Shown: positions 49,084 to 59,280, counted from the first letter of the stretch. The stretch is DNA of 64,000 nucleotides from Massilia sp. Root335 (GCF_001425685.1 NZ_LMCY01000003.1:532629-596628); one strand, 5' to 3'. Notes: a model not told the origin generated them from the letters alone. Made by a program: numbers and translations.

Positions 49084-51414
49084 TTATGCTTTAGCTACGT
49101 TGATCGGACCGAACATGTCGCCCAGTACCGAAGTCGATTCGTGGGCGGCCGCGACCCGCACGACGTTCGCCGGCAGGCGCGCGTCGATGTTGGCGGTCAA
49201 GACCACACTGCCCTGCCCTTGCGATACCGTGACCTTGTCGCCGGCATTGACGCCCAGCTTGTCGGCCAGCTTGGCCGACAAGGTCGCCAGCGGCGCCTGG
49301 CCGTCGGCCGTGCGCAGCAGCGGTTCGGAACGGCGCGCGACGGCGTCGGCGAAGTGGATCGGCACGTCGGCCAGGCGTTCCACCTGCTCGCCATTACCGA
49401 ACGAGGCCGCCGCCGGCGCGAGCTTCGCCACGTTGTTCAGCTTCGCCGACAGGTCCGTGTTGCCTTTGCCGAGGGCTTCGTCGCGGATCGTTTCCGAATT
49501 CTCGTAGTCGAAACCTTGCAGGCCCAGCAGATTGCCCAGCACGCGCAGCACTTTCCAGGCCGGACGGGTCTCGCCCAGCGGCTTGACGGTGCCGTTGAAG
49601 CTCTGTGCGCGGCCTTCGCAGTTCACGAAGGTGCCGGCGGTCTCGCTGAACGGCGAGATCGGCAGCAGCACGTCGGCGTAGTCCATGCCGTGCTTGAACG
49701 CGGACATCGCGACGACCATCTCGGCGCCGTTCAGTGCCTTCACGGCTTGCTGCGGGTTGGCGGCATCCAGTTCCGGCTCGGCGTTCAGCAGCACGTACGC
49801 TTTCTTCGGCTGCGCGAACAGGTTGGCGGCGTTCTTCGACGTGGCGTTCACCAGGTAGCCGCCGACCGTGTTGGCGGCGTCGACGAAGTAGCCGAACTTG
49901 GCGCCGGTCTGTTCCGCGATCCACTGCGCGACAGCGTGCAGCTTCGATGCCTGCGGGTGGTACATCGCGGCATTGCCCAGCAGGACGGCGCCCGGCAGGT
50001 CCGCGGCGTGCTCGACGGCCAGCGTGGCGGCGATGCCCTTGGCGACGTCGCCGGCGGTCACGCCTTCGAAGCCGGCCGGGGCTGCGACACCCTTGGCGGC
50101 GGCGATGGCGACGGCGATTTCCGACAGCGCCGCCAGCCAGTCGCTCGGAGCGGCGATCAGGCGGTTCGCGGTCGGGATCAGGTTGTCATCAAAGGAACCG
50201 TGCACGATGGACAGCTTGGCGCCCGACTTGACGGCAGCGCGCAGGCGCGTCGCGGCCAGCGGGTGGTCCTTGCGCAGGAACGAGCCGACGACCAGCACGC
50301 GTTTCAGGTTCGACAGTTCGGCGACCGGCATGCCCAGGTGCGGCACGACGGCGCCATCCAGCGCGAAGTCGGTCTGGCGCAGGCGGAAGTCGACGTTCTC
50401 GATGCCGAAACCGCGCATGGCTTTCTGCAGCAGGAACAGTTCTTCGACGGTCGAATGCGGCGTGGCGACGGCGGCGATGCTGTCCGCGCCGTGCTCGTGG
50501 CGGATGTTGCGCAGGCCGTGGGCGACGTATTCCAGCGCCGTCTGCCAGTCGGTCTCGATCCACTTGCCGTCCTGCTTGAGCATCGGCACGGTCAGGCGCG
50601 AGGCGTTATCGAGGGCTTCGTACGAGAAGCGGTCCTTGTCGGAAATCCAGCACTCGTTGATGTTCTCGTTTTCCAGCGGCAGCACGCGCATGACCTTGCC
50701 GCCCTTGACCTGGACGATCAGGTTCGAACCCAGCGAGTCGTGCGGCGACACCGAACGGCGGCGCTGCAGTTCCCACGGACGGGCCGAGTAGCGGAACGGC
50801 TTGCTCGTGAGCGCGCCGACCGGGCACAGGTCGATCATGTTGCCCGACACTTCCGAGTCGACCGACTTGCCGACGAACGTCGTGATTTCCGAGTGCTCGC
50901 CGCGGCCGACCATGCCGAATTCCATCACGCCGGCGACTTCCTGGCCGAAGCGCACGCAGCGGGTGCACTGGATGCAGCGGCTCATCTCTTCCATCGAGAT
51001 CAGCGGACCGGCTTCCTTCGGTGCCACGACGCGCTTTTCTTCTTCATAGCGCGAGCCGCTCTTGCCGTAGCCGACGGCCAGGTCCTGCAGCTGGCATTCG
51101 CCGCCCTGGTCGCAGATCGGGCAATCCAGCGGGTGGTTAATCAGCAGGAATTCCATGACGGACTTCTGCGCCTGCACGGCCTTGTCGCTGTGCGTGCGCA
51201 CGATCATGCCCGGCGAGACCGGCGTGGCGCAGGCAGGCAGCGGCTTCGGTGCTTTTTCCACTTCCACGAGGCACATGCGGCAGTTCGCCGCGATCGACAG
51301 CTTCTTGTGGTAGCAGAAGTGCGGGATGTACGTTCCCAGTTTGTTTGCGGCGTCCATCACCATCGAACCTGGTGGGACTTCGACTTTCTTGCCGTCTAAT
51401 TCGATTTCAACCAT
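49084..51414 (-). CDS. nuoG: NADH-quinone oxidoreductase subunit G
   Basis: The large Fe-S subunit of the peripheral arm, 776 residues (the shorter form usual in betaproteobacteria). The N-terminal 2Fe-2S site is [20 protein letters not shown] with a later Cys; then [18 protein letters not shown] (N5 with its His) and [11 protein letters not shown] (N4). The remaining 550 residues are the inactive molybdopterin-type domain. The N7 cysteines of E. coli NuoG are not evident. It lies 21 bp behind nuoF. Confidence 0.97.
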   Translation of the reverse strand: MVEIELDGKKVEVPPGSMVMDAANKLGTYIPHFCYHKKLSIAANCRMCLVEVEKAPKPLPACATPVSPGMIVRTHSDKAVQAQKSVMEFLLINHPLDCPICDQGGECQLQDLAVGYGKSGSRYEEEKRVVAPKEAGPLISMEEMSRCIQCTRCVRFGQEVAGVMEFGMVGRGEHSEITTFVGKSVDSEVSGNMIDLCPVGALTSKPFRYSARPWELQRRRSVSPHDSLGSNLIVQVKGGKVMRVLPLENENINECWISDKDRFSYEALDNASRLTVPMLKQDGKWIETDWQTALEYVAHGLRNIRHEHGADSIAAVATPHSTVEELFLLQKAMRGFGIENVDFRLRQTDFALDGAVVPHLGMPVAELSNLKRVLVVGSFLRKDHPLAATRLRAAVKSGAKLSIVHGSFDDNLIPTANRLIAAPSDWLAALSEIAVAIAAAKGVAAPAGFEGVTAGDVAKGIAATLAVEHAADLPGAVLLGNAAMYHPQASKLHAVAQWIAEQTGAKFGYFVDAANTVGGYLVNATSKNAANLFAQPKKAYVLLNAEPELDAANPQQAVKALNGAEMVVAMSAFKHGMDYADVLLPISPFSETAGTFVNCEGRAQSFNGTVKPLGETRPAWKVLRVLGNLLGLQGFDYENSETIRDEALGKGNTDLSAKLNNVAKLAPAAASFGNGEQVERLADVPIHFADAVARRSEPLLRTADGQAPLATLSAKLADKLGVNAGDKVTVSQGQGSVVLTANIDARLPANVVRVAAAHESTSVLGDMFGPINVAKA

Positions 51415-51435
51415 TTGATCGTTACCTGACCTGGT

Positions 51436-52731
51436 TTAGAGGTAAGTCGGCACCAGACAGTGCTTGTGCTCGACGTGATATTCAAATTCTTCGCGGAAGT
51501 TCTTGATCATGGCGCGAACCGGCATCGCGGCGGCATCACCCAGCGCGCAGATGGTGCGGCCCTGGATGTTGTCGGCGATCGAATTCAGCATATCCATGTC
51601 TTCCGGACGACCCTGGCCATGTTCGATGCGGTGGACCATGCGGTACATCCAGCCGGTGCCTTCGCGGCACGGCGTGCACTGGCCGCACGATTCCTCGTAA
51701 TAGAAGTACGACAGGCGCAGCAGCGACTTGACCATGCAGCGGGTCTCGTCCATGACGATCACGGCGCCCGAACCCAGCATCGAACCGGCCTTGGCGATCG
51801 AGTCGTAGTCCAGGTCGGTCTGCATCATGACGTCGCCGCGCACGACCGGCGCCGACGAACCGCCCGGGATGACGGCCTTGATCTTCTTGCCGCCGCGCAT
51901 GCCGCCCGCGAGTTCCATCAGCTTGGCGAACGGCGTGCCCAGCGGGACTTCGTAGTTGCCCGGACGCTCGACGTCGCCGGAGATCGAGAAGATCTTCGTG
52001 CCGCCGTTGTTCGGCTTGCCCAGGCCCAGGTAGTTCTCGGCGCCGATGTTCAGGATGAACGGGACGGCCGCGAACGTTTCCGTGTTGTTGATCGTGGTCG
52101 GCTTGCCGTACAGGCCGAACGAGGCCGGGAACGGCGGCTTGAAGCGCGGCTGGCCCTTCTTGCCTTCCAGCGATTCCAGCAGCGCGGTTTCTTCGCCGCA
52201 GATGTAGGCGCCGTAGCCGTGGTGGGCGTGCAGCTGGAACGAGAATTCCGAACCCATGATCCTGTCGCCCAGGAAGCCGGCGGCACGCGCCTCTTCCAGC
52301 GCTTCTTCGAACAGCAGGTAGTCCTCGAAGATCTCGCCGTGGATATAGTTGTAGCCCACGGTGATGCCCATCGCGTACGCGCCGATGGCCATGCCTTCGA
52401 TCAGCGAGTGCGGGTTGTAGCGGATGATGTCGCGGTCCTTGAACGTACCCGGCTCGCCTTCGTCGGTGTTGCAGACGAGGTATTTCTGGCCCGGGAACTG
52501 GCGCGGCATGAAGCTCCACTTCAGGCCGGTCGGGAAACCCGCGCCGCCGCGGCCGCGCAGGCCGGACGTCTTGAGGTCGGCGATGATCTGCTCGGGCGTG
52601 ATCTTCTCTTCCAGGATGCGGCGCAGCGCGGAATAGCCGCCGCGCTTGACGTAGTCTTCCAGGTGCCAGTTGGCGCCGTTCAGGTCCTTCAGGATCAGCG
52701 GATTGATGTGGCGGTCGTGCAGGCTGGTCAT
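51436..52731 (-). CDS. nuoF: NADH-quinone oxidoreductase subunit F
   Basis: NuoF is the NADH- and FMN-binding subunit. The ATG at 52731 overlaps the nuoE stop (ATGA), and gives 431 residues, the usual length; the longer open frame upstream is the shadow of nuoE. Motifs are [16 protein letters not shown] (FMN/NADH), [33 protein letters not shown] and the N3 cluster [12 protein letters not shown] with a distal Cys in [10 protein letters not shown]. Confidence 0.98.
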   Translation of the reverse strand: MTSLHDRHINPLILKDLNGANWHLEDYVKRGGYSALRRILEEKITPEQIIADLKTSGLRGRGGAGFPTGLKWSFMPRQFPGQKYLVCNTDEGEPGTFKDRDIIRYNPHSLIEGMAIGAYAMGITVGYNYIHGEIFEDYLLFEEALEEARAAGFLGDRIMGSEFSFQLHAHHGYGAYICGEETALLESLEGKKGQPRFKPPFPASFGLYGKPTTINNTETFAAVPFILNIGAENYLGLGKPNNGGTKIFSISGDVERPGNYEVPLGTPFAKLMELAGGMRGGKKIKAVIPGGSSAPVVRGDVMMQTDLDYDSIAKAGSMLGSGAVIVMDETRCMVKSLLRLSYFYYEESCGQCTPCREGTGWMYRMVHRIEHGQGRPEDMDMLNSIADNIQGRTICALGDAAAMPVRAMIKNFREEFEYHVEHKHCLVPTYL

Positions 52732-53204
52732 TTGTTCAGTTCCTCCAGCAGGGCGTCGATCTTCTCGTCCGACATGAACGAGCACATGCGGTGGTTATTC
52801 ACCAGCATGACCGGCGCGTCGCCGCAGGCGCCCATGCATTCGCCTTCCTGCAGCGTGAACTGGCCGTCGGCGGTGGTTTCGCGCCAGTCGATGCCGAGGG
52901 CATCCTTGATGCGCTTGCCGGCGCGCTCGCCGCCCGACAGGGCGCACGGCAGGTTGGTGCACACGGTGATCTTGTGCTTGCCGACCGGCTTCAGGTTGTA
53001 CATGTTGTAGAAGGTGGCCACTTCCTGCACGGCGATGGCGGGCATGCCGATGTAGTCGGCCACTTCGTGCATCGTTTCCGGCGACAGCCAGCCCAGTTCG
53101 ACCTGCGCGTGGGCCAGCGCGGCCATCACGGCCGACTGGCGCTGGTCGGCCGGATACTTGGCCAGCTCGCGGTCGATTTTTTTCAAGCACTGCTCAGATA
53201 ACAT
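52728..53204 (-). CDS. nuoE: NADH-quinone oxidoreductase subunit E
   Basis: The thioredoxin-like subunit with 2Fe-2S cluster N1a. The 158-residue protein has the four Cys in two pairs: [11 protein letters not shown] (about 90) and [17 protein letters not shown] (about 130). The start at ATG 53204 gives a conserved N terminus ([24 protein letters not shown]). It lies 18 bp behind nuoD and is translationally coupled to nuoF. Confidence 0.97.
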   Translation of the reverse strand: MLSEQCLKKIDRELAKYPADQRQSAVMAALAHAQVELGWLSPETMHEVADYIGMPAIAVQEVATFYNMYNLKPVGKHKITVCTNLPCALSGGERAGKRIKDALGIDWRETTADGQFTLQEGECMGACGDAPVMLVNNHRMCSFMSDEKIDALLEELNK

Positions 53205-53222
53205 AATCTTTTTCTACCCTTC

Positions 53223-54476
53223 TTATCGGTCGATCGAGCCGAACACGATGTCCTGCGTGCCGATGATGGTGACGGCGTCGGCGATCATGTGGCCGCGCGC
53301 CATTTCATCCAGGCTCTGCAGGTGGACATAGTCCGGGGTGCGGATCTTCAGGCGGTACGGCTTGTTGGCGCCGTCCGAGACGATATAAATGCCGAACTCG
53401 CCCTTCGGGTGTTCGACGGCCGCGTAGGCCTCGCCCGGCGGGACGTGGAAGCCTTCGGTGAACAGCTTGAAGTGGTGGATCAGCGACTCCATGTTGGTCT
53501 TCATGTCCACGCGCGACGGCGGGGCGACCTTGTGGTTGCTCGTCATGACCGGGCCCGGGTTCGCGCGCAGCCAGGTGATGCACTGCTTGATGATGCGGTT
53601 GGCCTGGCGCATTTCTTCCACGCGCACGAGGTAGCGGTCGTACGAGTCGCCGTTGGTGCCGACCGGGACGTCGAACTCCACCTTGTCGTAGGCCGCGTAC
53701 GGCTGCAGCTTGCGCAGGTCCCAGGCGATGCCCGAACCGCGCAGCATCGGGCCCGAGAAGCCCATGCCCATCGCGTCTTCCGGCGTCACGACGCCGATGC
53801 CGACGGTACGCTGTTTCCAGATACGGTTGTCGGTCAGCAGCGTCTCGTATTCGTCGACATAGCCGTCGAAGCGCTTCGTGAACGATTCGATGAAGTCCAG
53901 CACGGAACCCTGGCGGGTCTCGTTCAGTTCGTCGATGGCCTTCTTGCTGCGCAGCGGCGATTCGCGGTGGCGCGGCATCACGTCCGGCAGGTCGCGGTAC
54001 ACGCCGCCCGGACGGTAGTAGGCCGCGTGCATGCGCGCGCCCGACACGGCCTCGTACACGTCGAACAGGTCTTCGCGGTCGCGGAACGCGTACAGGAACG
54101 GGCCCATGGCGCCGATGTCCAGCGCGTGCGCGCCGAGCCACATCAGGTGGTTCAGGATGCGGGTGATCTCGTCGAACATCGTGCGGATGTACTGCGCGCG
54201 GACCGGCACCTCGATGCCCAGCAGCTTCTCGATGGCCAGCACGTAGCCGTGCTCGTTGCACATCATCGACACGTAGTCGAGGCGGTCCATGTACGGCACG
54301 GACTGCAGGTAGGTACGGGTCTCGGCCAGCTTCTCGGTGCCGCGGTGCAGCAGGCCGATGTGCGGGTCGGCGCGCTGGATGACTTCACCGTCCAGTTCCA
54401 GCACGAGACGCAGCACGCCGTGCGCTGCCGGGTGCTGCGGACCAAAGTTCAGGGTGTAGTTTTTAAGCTCAGCCAT
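53223..54476 (-). CDS. nuoD: NADH-quinone oxidoreductase subunit D
   Basis: The 49-kDa-type subunit that forms the quinone pocket with NuoB. The ATG at 54476 overlaps the nuoC stop by one base (TAATG), giving 417 residues. Conserved parts: [25 protein letters not shown] (quinone-site His), [24 protein letters not shown] and [24 protein letters not shown] near the C terminus. The frame runs open further upstream only as a shadow of nuoC. Confidence 0.98.
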   Translation of the reverse strand: MAELKNYTLNFGPQHPAAHGVLRLVLELDGEVIQRADPHIGLLHRGTEKLAETRTYLQSVPYMDRLDYVSMMCNEHGYVLAIEKLLGIEVPVRAQYIRTMFDEITRILNHLMWLGAHALDIGAMGPFLYAFRDREDLFDVYEAVSGARMHAAYYRPGGVYRDLPDVMPRHRESPLRSKKAIDELNETRQGSVLDFIESFTKRFDGYVDEYETLLTDNRIWKQRTVGIGVVTPEDAMGMGFSGPMLRGSGIAWDLRKLQPYAAYDKVEFDVPVGTNGDSYDRYLVRVEEMRQANRIIKQCITWLRANPGPVMTSNHKVAPPSRVDMKTNMESLIHHFKLFTEGFHVPPGEAYAAVEHPKGEFGIYIVSDGANKPYRLKIRTPDYVHLQSLDEMARGHMIADAVTIIGTQDIVFGSIDR

Positions 54477-55069
54477 TATTTCATCCCGTAGGTTTCTTCG
54501 CGGATCACGCGCGGGATGTTCTCGCGCGGCTCGATCGTCACGGGTTGGTAGATCACGCGTTTCTGCTCGGGGTCGTAGCGCATCTCGACATAGCCCGAGA
54601 TCGGGAAGTCCTTGCGGAACGGATGGCCGATGAAGCCGTAGTCGGTGAGGATGCGGCGCAGGTCGCCGTGGCCCTCGAACAGGATGCCGTACAGGTCGAA
54701 CGCCTCGCGCTCGAACCAGTTGGCGTTGCGCCAGATGCCGGTGACCGATTCGACCAGCGGCATGTCGTCGTCCGGACAGAACACGCGGACGCGCACGCGC
54801 CAGTTGTGCTCGATCGACAGCAGGTGCGACACGACGGCGAAACGCAAACCGTCCCACGTGCCTTCGCCGTAGGACGAGTAGTCGACGCCGCACAGGTCGA
54901 CGAGTTCCTGGAAACGCAGCGCGGGGTCGTCGCGCAGCTTCCGCATGGAGGCCAGATACTCGGCGGCCTTCACTACTACCGTTACTTCGCCCAGCGCCAC
55001 GGTAATGGCAGCGCCCTCGCCCAGAGCATTCTTCAGGGCGAGTTCGAGGGCTTCGATTTTTGTCGTCAT
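54476..55069 (-). CDS. nuoC: NADH-quinone oxidoreductase subunit C
   Basis: The 30-kDa-type subunit of the peripheral arm, 197 residues. The signature [39 protein letters not shown] is complete. NuoC and NuoD are separate genes here, unlike the fused NuoCD of E. coli. The gene starts 18 bp after nuoB and ends overlapping nuoD. Confidence 0.98.
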   Translation of the reverse strand: MTTKIEALELALKNALGEGAAITVALGEVTVVVKAAEYLASMRKLRDDPALRFQELVDLCGVDYSSYGEGTWDGLRFAVVSHLLSIEHNWRVRVRVFCPDDDMPLVESVTGIWRNANWFEREAFDLYGILFEGHGDLRRILTDYGFIGHPFRKDFPISGYVEMRYDPEQKRVIYQPVTIEPRENIPRVIREETYGMK

Positions 55070-55087
55070 GGTTGAAACCGGCTTGGA

Positions 55088-55564
55088 TTATCGCGCGATG
55101 GTATTGGTGCGCTGGATCTTATTCTGGAGCTGGATGATGCCGTACAGCAGAGCCTCGGCGGTCGGCGGGCAGCCCGGGACGTAGACGTCGACCGGCACGA
55201 TGCGGTCGCAGCCGCGCACGACGGAGTACGAGTAGTGGTAGTAACCGCCGCCGTTGGCGCAGGAGCCCATCGAAATGACCCAGCGCGGCTCGGCCATCTG
55301 GTCGTAGACCTTGCGCAGTGCCGGGGCCATCTTGTTGCACAGGGTACCGGCCACGATCATCACGTCGGACTGGCGCGGCGACGGGCGGAACACGACGCCG
55401 AAACGGTCGAGGTCATAGCGCGCGGCACCCGCGTGCATCATCTCGACCGCACAGCAAGCCAGGCCGAACGTCATGGGCCACATCGACCCGGTACGCGCCC
55501 AGTTGATCAGCTTGTCGGCTGTGGTGGTGACAAAACCTTCGTTTAAAACGCCTTCAATAGCCAT
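55088..55564 (-). CDS. nuoB: NADH-quinone oxidoreductase subunit B
   Basis: NuoB holds the terminal cluster N2. Its four ligands are in [11 protein letters not shown] (tandem Cys), [15 protein letters not shown] and [14 protein letters not shown]. The 158-residue length is standard. It lies 3 bp after nuoA, consistent with an operon. Confidence 0.98.
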   Translation of the reverse strand: MAIEGVLNEGFVTTTADKLINWARTGSMWPMTFGLACCAVEMMHAGAARYDLDRFGVVFRPSPRQSDVMIVAGTLCNKMAPALRKVYDQMAEPRWVISMGSCANGGGYYHYSYSVVRGCDRIVPVDVYVPGCPPTAEALLYGIIQLQNKIQRTNTIAR

Positions 55565-55567
55565 GGC

Positions 55568-55927
55568 TTATTCCCAATCAAGGGCACCTTTCTTCCAGAT
55601 GTACCAGAAGCCGACGACGAATTCGACGATGAACACCATCATCGTGACGAATCCGGTCCAGCCCAGGTCGCGCATCGAAACGCCCCAAGGGAAGAAGAAT
55701 GCCGTTTCCAGATCAAACAAAATAAACAGGATCGCGACCAGGTAGTACCGGACGTCGAACTTCATGCGCGCGTCTTCGAAGGCCTCGAAGCCGCATTCAT
55801 ACGGGGAAAGTTTTGCCGCATCCGGGCGATGGGGACCGACCACACGGCCGAGGAGTTGCGAGGCGACGCCGACGACGGTGCCGATCACAATGAAGAGCAG
55901 GACGGGGAAGTAATTCTCGAGGTTCAC
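55568..55927 (-). CDS. nuoA: NADH-quinone oxidoreductase subunit A
   Basis: First gene of the nuo operon: a 119-residue, three-helix membrane subunit. It starts at GTG 55927, with AAGG eight bases upstream. Helices are [44 protein letters not shown] (with the conserved Asp-Glu) and [20 protein letters not shown], plus the conserved loop [24 protein letters not shown] terminator-like hairpin lies 28 bp upstream in the leader. Confidence 0.97.
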   Translation of the reverse strand: MNLENYFPVLLFIVIGTVVGVASQLLGRVVGPHRPDAAKLSPYECGFEAFEDARMKFDVRYYLVAILFILFDLETAFFFPWGVSMRDLGWTGFVTMMVFIVEFVVGFWYIWKKGALDWE

Positions 55928-55955
55928 GATGAAGCCTTAGTTGAACGATCGGTTG

Positions 55956-55980
55956 AAAAAAACACTGCAGGGGCTGCAGT
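55956..55980 (-). terminator. Terminator-like hairpin in the nuo leader
   Basis: On the minus strand: stem ACTGCAG, loop CCC, stem CTGCAGT, one G, then seven T. It lies only 28 bp before the nuoA start codon, so a promoter cannot fit between; nuo transcripts must read through it. It could therefore act as an attenuator or as a partial block on read-through from tRNA-Leu. Confidence 0.55.
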
Positions 55981-56162
55981 ACCGCATCGCGCAATCCTGG
56001 CTATTTGCCTACACCAGGATCGTACGACTGGAGACACTGAATCATCCGTTTCGCATTGTCGATCCCGACCTTCGAGGCTCGCCGCACGTTCGTACGACCG
56101 GGCTTCTCGGGCCAGAAGCGCCGCCGCGGGGACGGTTCTTCAAAGCCTCCGACAGATCCTCG
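55981..56162 (-). promoter_or_regulatory. Presumed nuo promoter region with paired TCGTACGA motifs
   Basis: The region between the tRNA terminator and the nuo leader hairpin, where the nuo promoter should lie. It contains two copies of the 8-bp palindrome TCGTACGA (56020-56027 and 56090-56097), 70 bp apart and both followed by C, and a small hairpin GCTTCT/AGAAGC at 56102-56119. No convincing -35/-10 pair was found. Confidence 0.35.
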
Positions 56163-56214
56163 TAAAAAAGCCAGCTAGGCCTCAGAGCGGAAGCTCATGC
56201 GCCCTAGCTGGCTT
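56163..56214 (-). terminator. Intrinsic terminator of tRNA-Leu
   Basis: On the minus strand, perfect 12-bp arms AAGCCAGCTAGG (from 56214) and CCTAGCTGGCTT (to 56168) around a 23-nt loop, followed directly by six T. It starts 10 bp behind the tRNA and should end its transcription. Confidence 0.75.
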
Positions 56215-56223
56215 CTTGTATCT

Positions 56224-56308
56224 TGGTGCCGACGGCGAGACTCGAACTCGCACAGCTTGCGCCACTACCCCCTCAAGATAGCGTGTCTACCAATTTCACC
56301 ACGTCGGC
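56224..56308 (-). tRNA. tRNA-Leu (anticodon GAG)
   Basis: An 85-nt tRNA read on the minus strand. The acceptor arms GCCGACG and CGTCGGC pair, and the 3' ACCA is encoded. The anticodon stem CTATC/GGTAG encloses the loop TTGAGGG, giving anticodon GAG for the CUC codon. The T arm is GCGAGTTCGAGTCTCGC, and the long variable arm (about GTGGCGCAAGCTGT) fits a class II tRNA. It lies between secG and nuoA on the same strand, a betaproteobacterial arrangement. Confidence 0.95.
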
Positions 56309-56518
56309 TGGAGACCAGTATTCTACTCTGACTTAGCAGCATTTTTCAATGCTCAAATTGCGCTAAACCAAGAAAAAATACTCTTTTTCTCAACTTTTCA
56401 ATAATTCGTGTTTACAGCAACCGAGTCGAGAAGCCGGTCGCCGGCGCTGGCGGACCGAAGCCCGCCGAATACTACACCACCCTGCGTGCGCCTGCAGGAA
56501 GTGGCCGCGCCGCAAAAA

Positions 56519-56965
56519 TTACTTGGCGGGCGCGGGGGCCGGTGCTGCAGGCGTGGCGACGCCCGGCACGTCCTGCGTGGCGGACGGTGCAGGTGCGGCC
56601 GGCGCACCGGCTGCGGGCGCGGGAGCCGGCGTGGTCGCCGGAACGGCATCGCCGGCGCCGGCCGGTGCCTTGTGCACGGGGACGGTCACGTGCTCCATCA
56701 CGCCGCCGCCCACGCTCGCGTGCGGACGGTTGCTGCCGAAGTAGGCCAGGGTCAGCGTGGACGCGAAGAAGATCGCGGCCGCGACGGCCGTCGATTTCGA
56801 CAGGAAGTTCGACGAGCCGCTGGCACCGAACAGGCTGCCGGACGCGCCGGAACCGAAGGCGGCGCCCATGTCGGCACCCTTGCCGTGCTGGACGAGCACG
56901 AGACCGATGATGGCCAGCGCGGAGACGACCTGTACGACGACGATCAGATTGAACAACACGTTCAT
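56519..56965 (-). CDS. secG: Preprotein translocase subunit SecG
   Basis: SecG is the small SecYEG subunit that speeds protein translocation. The N-terminal 80 residues have the two helices and the conserved linker of the family (LIVVVQVVSALAIIGLVLVQHGKGADMGAAFGSGASGSLFGASGSSNFLSKSTAVAAAIFFASTLTLAYF, here given as consecutive landmarks). The last 55 residues are a low-complexity Ala/Pro/Gly tail (PATTPAPAPAAGAPAAPAP and similar) found in many Burkholderiales. It lies between tpiA and tRNA-Leu; the gap to the tRNA (56309-56518) is AT-rich and holds no gene. Confidence 0.95.
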   Translation of the reverse strand: MNVLFNLIVVVQVVSALAIIGLVLVQHGKGADMGAAFGSGASGSLFGASGSSNFLSKSTAVAAAIFFASTLTLAYFGSNRPHASVGGGVMEHVTVPVHKAPAGAGDAVPATTPAPAPAAGAPAAPAPSATQDVPGVATPAAPAPAPAK

Positions 56966-57025
56966 TGTTTATTCCATTCCAAGGTTGACTACTACGTTTG
57001 CAAAAATCTTTGCTGCGAACTGCGA

Positions 57026-57115
57026 AACGTCGCCCCCGCGCAGGCGGGGGTCCAAGTTTGCAAGCGTTACCGCTGCGCCTGAAACCCGGGTTCCCGCCTG
57101 CGCGGGAACGACGTT
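57026..57115. repeat. Inverted pair of REP-like hairpins (BIME-like)
   Basis: Two facing copies of one element: AACGTCGCCCCCGCGCAGGC from 57026, and its inverted counterpart ending GCGCGGGAACGACGTT at 57115. Each forms a 7-bp stem with a GCAG loop. The stem tips differ by paired changes (CC/GG in the left copy, TT/AA in the right), so base pairing is kept. It lies between secG and tpiA. Confidence 0.8.
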
Positions 57116-57151
57116 CATGTTGCGGCCAACCTGGACAACGAACCAGGCCGA

Positions 57152-57898
57152 TCAGGCCGCGTGAATGATGGCAAGAAAATCTTCCGCCTTCAAGGCCGCG
57201 CCGCCGATCAGCCCGCCGTCGATATCCGGCTGGGCCAGCAGGTCCTTCGCATTCTCCGGCTTCATGCTGCCGCCGTACAGGATCGGCACGATGTCCGCCG
57301 CCTCCGCATTGCGCGCCTTCAGCTGCGCGCGCAGTTGCGCGTGCACGTCCTGCGCCATGGCCGGCGTCGCATTCCGGCCGGTGCCGATGGCCCAGACGGG
57401 CTCATAGGCCACGACGATTCTTTCCACCGCCGCCGCGTCGAGCGCTTCCAGCACGGCGTCGAGCTGGGCGCCGACCACCTGCGCCGTCTCGCCCGCCTCG
57501 CGCTGCTCCAGCGTTTCGCCGACGCAGACGATCGGGGTCATGCCCTCGGCCAGCACCGCCAGCGCCTTCTTTGCCACCAGCGCGCTGTCTTCGCGGTGGT
57601 AGGCGCGGCGCTCGGAGTGGCCGACGATCACATAGCGGCAGGCGAACTCCGACAGCATTTTCGCGCACACTTCGCCCGTGTAGGCGCCGAACGCATGGAT
57701 CGAGACGTCCTGCGCGCCCCATGCGACCGGCGTACCGGCCAGCAGGTCTTCGCACTGCTGCAGGAACGGTGCCGGCACGCACACGGCGCAGGAAGCGCGC
57801 GCATTATCCAGTCCGGCAACAATCCCGTTCAACAAAGTCGCGTTGGCTGCACGGCTGCCATTCATCTTCCAGTTGCCTACGATGAGTTTGGCACGCAT
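57152..57898 (-). CDS. tpiA: Triose-phosphate isomerase
   Basis: Interconverts glyceraldehyde 3-phosphate and dihydroxyacetone phosphate in glycolysis. All active-site residues are present: Lys in VGNWKMNG, His in [10 protein letters not shown], the catalytic Glu in [13 protein letters not shown], and the phosphate loop [11 protein letters not shown]. The ATG at 57898 gives 248 residues; a GTG lies one codon upstream. It stands before secG, with a REP-like pair between. Confidence 0.98.
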   Translation of the reverse strand: MRAKLIVGNWKMNGSRAANATLLNGIVAGLDNARASCAVCVPAPFLQQCEDLLAGTPVAWGAQDVSIHAFGAYTGEVCAKMLSEFACRYVIVGHSERRAYHREDSALVAKKALAVLAEGMTPIVCVGETLEQREAGETAQVVGAQLDAVLEALDAAAVERIVVAYEPVWAIGTGRNATPAMAQDVHAQLRAQLKARNAEAADIVPILYGGSMKPENAKDLLAQPDIDGGLIGGAALKAEDFLAIIHAA

Positions 57899-57941
57899 CA
57901 CAACCCCACGGTCAAATAACCCGCTATTGTAACGGGCGTTG

Positions 57942-57959
57942 AAAAACCGGTCAAACCGG
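57942..57959 (-). terminator. Weak terminator after the quinone oxidoreductase
   Basis: On the minus strand: stem CCGGT, loop TTG, stem ACCGG, then five T, placed 41 bp after the oxidoreductase stop and before tpiA. The stem is short, so efficiency is uncertain. Confidence 0.4.
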
Positions 57960-58000
57960 GCATGGCATGGTAGGTCGATTGATTATTCATTATATTTTTG

Positions 58001-58987
58001 TCAGTTTGCGGCGACTTGCAGCATGATCTTGCCCACGTGCGCGCTGCTTTCCATCAGCGTGTGCGCAGCGGCCGCTTCCTCGAGCGGGAAGGTTTTATGG
58101 ATGACCGGCCTGATCGTGCCCGCTTCCAGCAACGGCCACACGCGCTCGCGCAATTCGCGCGCGATCTGTGCCTTGAACGCCACCGGGCGCGGACGCAGCG
58201 TCGATCCCGTGATCGTCAGGCGGCGGCGCAGCACCTGGCCCAGGTCGACGTTGGCCCTGGCCCCGCCCAGCAGCGCGATGACGACGATGCGGCCGTCGTC
58301 GGCCAGGCAGCCGATCTCGCGCGCCACGTAGTCGCCGCCCACCATGTCGAGCACGACGTCGACGCCGTTCCCGTTCGTTAATTCCTTGACGATAGCCGCG
58401 AAGTCCTCGGTCTTGTAATCGATCGCCCGCTCGGCGCCCAGGTCTTCGCAGGCGCGGCACTTGTCCGCGCTGCCGGCCGTCGCGAACACGCGGTGGCCGA
58501 GCGCCTTCGCCAGCTGGATCGCCGTGGTGCCGATGCCGGAGCTGCCGCCCTGCACCAGCAGCGATTCGCCCGCGGCCAGCGCGGCGCGCTGGAACACGTT
58601 GCTCCACACGGTGAAATACGTCTCGGGCAGCGCGGCCGCTTCGAGCGGCGACAGGCCCTTGGGCACCGGCAGGCATTGCGCCAGCGGGGCCGCGCAGTAT
58701 TCGGCATATCCGCCGCCCTGCACGAGGGCGCAGACGAGGTCGCCCTTATGGAATCCGCTGGCGCCGAGGTCGCCGTCGACGATCTCGCCGGCCACTTCGA
58801 GGCCCGGCAGATCGGACGCGCCGGGCGGCACGGGATACTGGCCGAGACGTTGGAACACGTCGGGCCGGTTGACGCCGGCCGCGAGGACGCGGATGAGGAC
58901 TTCGCCCGGCTTCAGCTGCGGCACGGGGCGCTCGCACGGCTGGAGCACCCCGGGCCCGCCGGGCTGGGTGATTTCGATTGCACGCAT
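58001..58987 (-). CDS. NAD(P)H-quinone oxidoreductase (PIG3/QOR family)
   Basis: A 328-residue medium-chain dehydrogenase without catalytic zinc, of the PIG3/QOR type. The N-terminal part (MRAIEITQPGGPGVLQPCERPVPQLKPGEVLIRVLAAGVNRPDVFQRLGQYP, seen in segments) is typical, and the cofactor loop is LLVQGGSSGIGTTAIQLAK. Residues that bind NADPH phosphate are plausible but not certain. Such enzymes reduce quinones by one or two electrons. In Burkholderiales this gene commonly lies just upstream of tpiA, as here. Confidence 0.9.
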   Translation of the reverse strand: MRAIEITQPGGPGVLQPCERPVPQLKPGEVLIRVLAAGVNRPDVFQRLGQYPVPPGASDLPGLEVAGEIVDGDLGASGFHKGDLVCALVQGGGYAEYCAAPLAQCLPVPKGLSPLEAAALPETYFTVWSNVFQRAALAAGESLLVQGGSSGIGTTAIQLAKALGHRVFATAGSADKCRACEDLGAERAIDYKTEDFAAIVKELTNGNGVDVVLDMVGGDYVAREIGCLADDGRIVVIALLGGARANVDLGQVLRRRLTITGSTLRPRPVAFKAQIARELRERVWPLLEAGTIRPVIHKTFPLEEAAAAHTLMESSAHVGKIMLQVAAN

Positions 58988-59280
58988 GGCTTACCCTAGT
59001 TAAATAATGAGCAATTGTACGCCAGCGGTCGGGATCGCCCAAGCCGAGTTGCGCTAGAAAATGGCTGGTAACGCTAACAAAGAGCAATGAAATGCTCAGT
59101 TGCATGATCATTTCAGTATGTTTAGCGCCACAGCAGGCCATCCCGCTAAACGCCCCGGCCGGGCATGCCGGCGCGCCATGCTTGATCTAGCGCAAAGAAC
59201 CAATGTTGCCGAAAGTCCAGACTCTCCCCTTGCGGCCTCGATTGCCGTAGCCGCACGCCAATCATGAAAGGTGATTAACC
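58988..59280. other. Divergent intergenic region with repeated GCTA-type motifs
   Basis: A 293-bp promoter region for the quinone oxidoreductase (left) and the HExxH protein (right). It is less GC-rich than its surroundings and contains TTGCGCTAG (59049-59057), TGGTAACGCTAACA (59066-59079, 12 of 14 matches to the operator form at 19335), TTTAGCGCCA, CCGCTAAAC and CTAGCGCAA (59187-59195, inverted to the first). Also a hairpin GAGCA/TGCTC at 59082. No gene fits. Confidence 0.4.
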
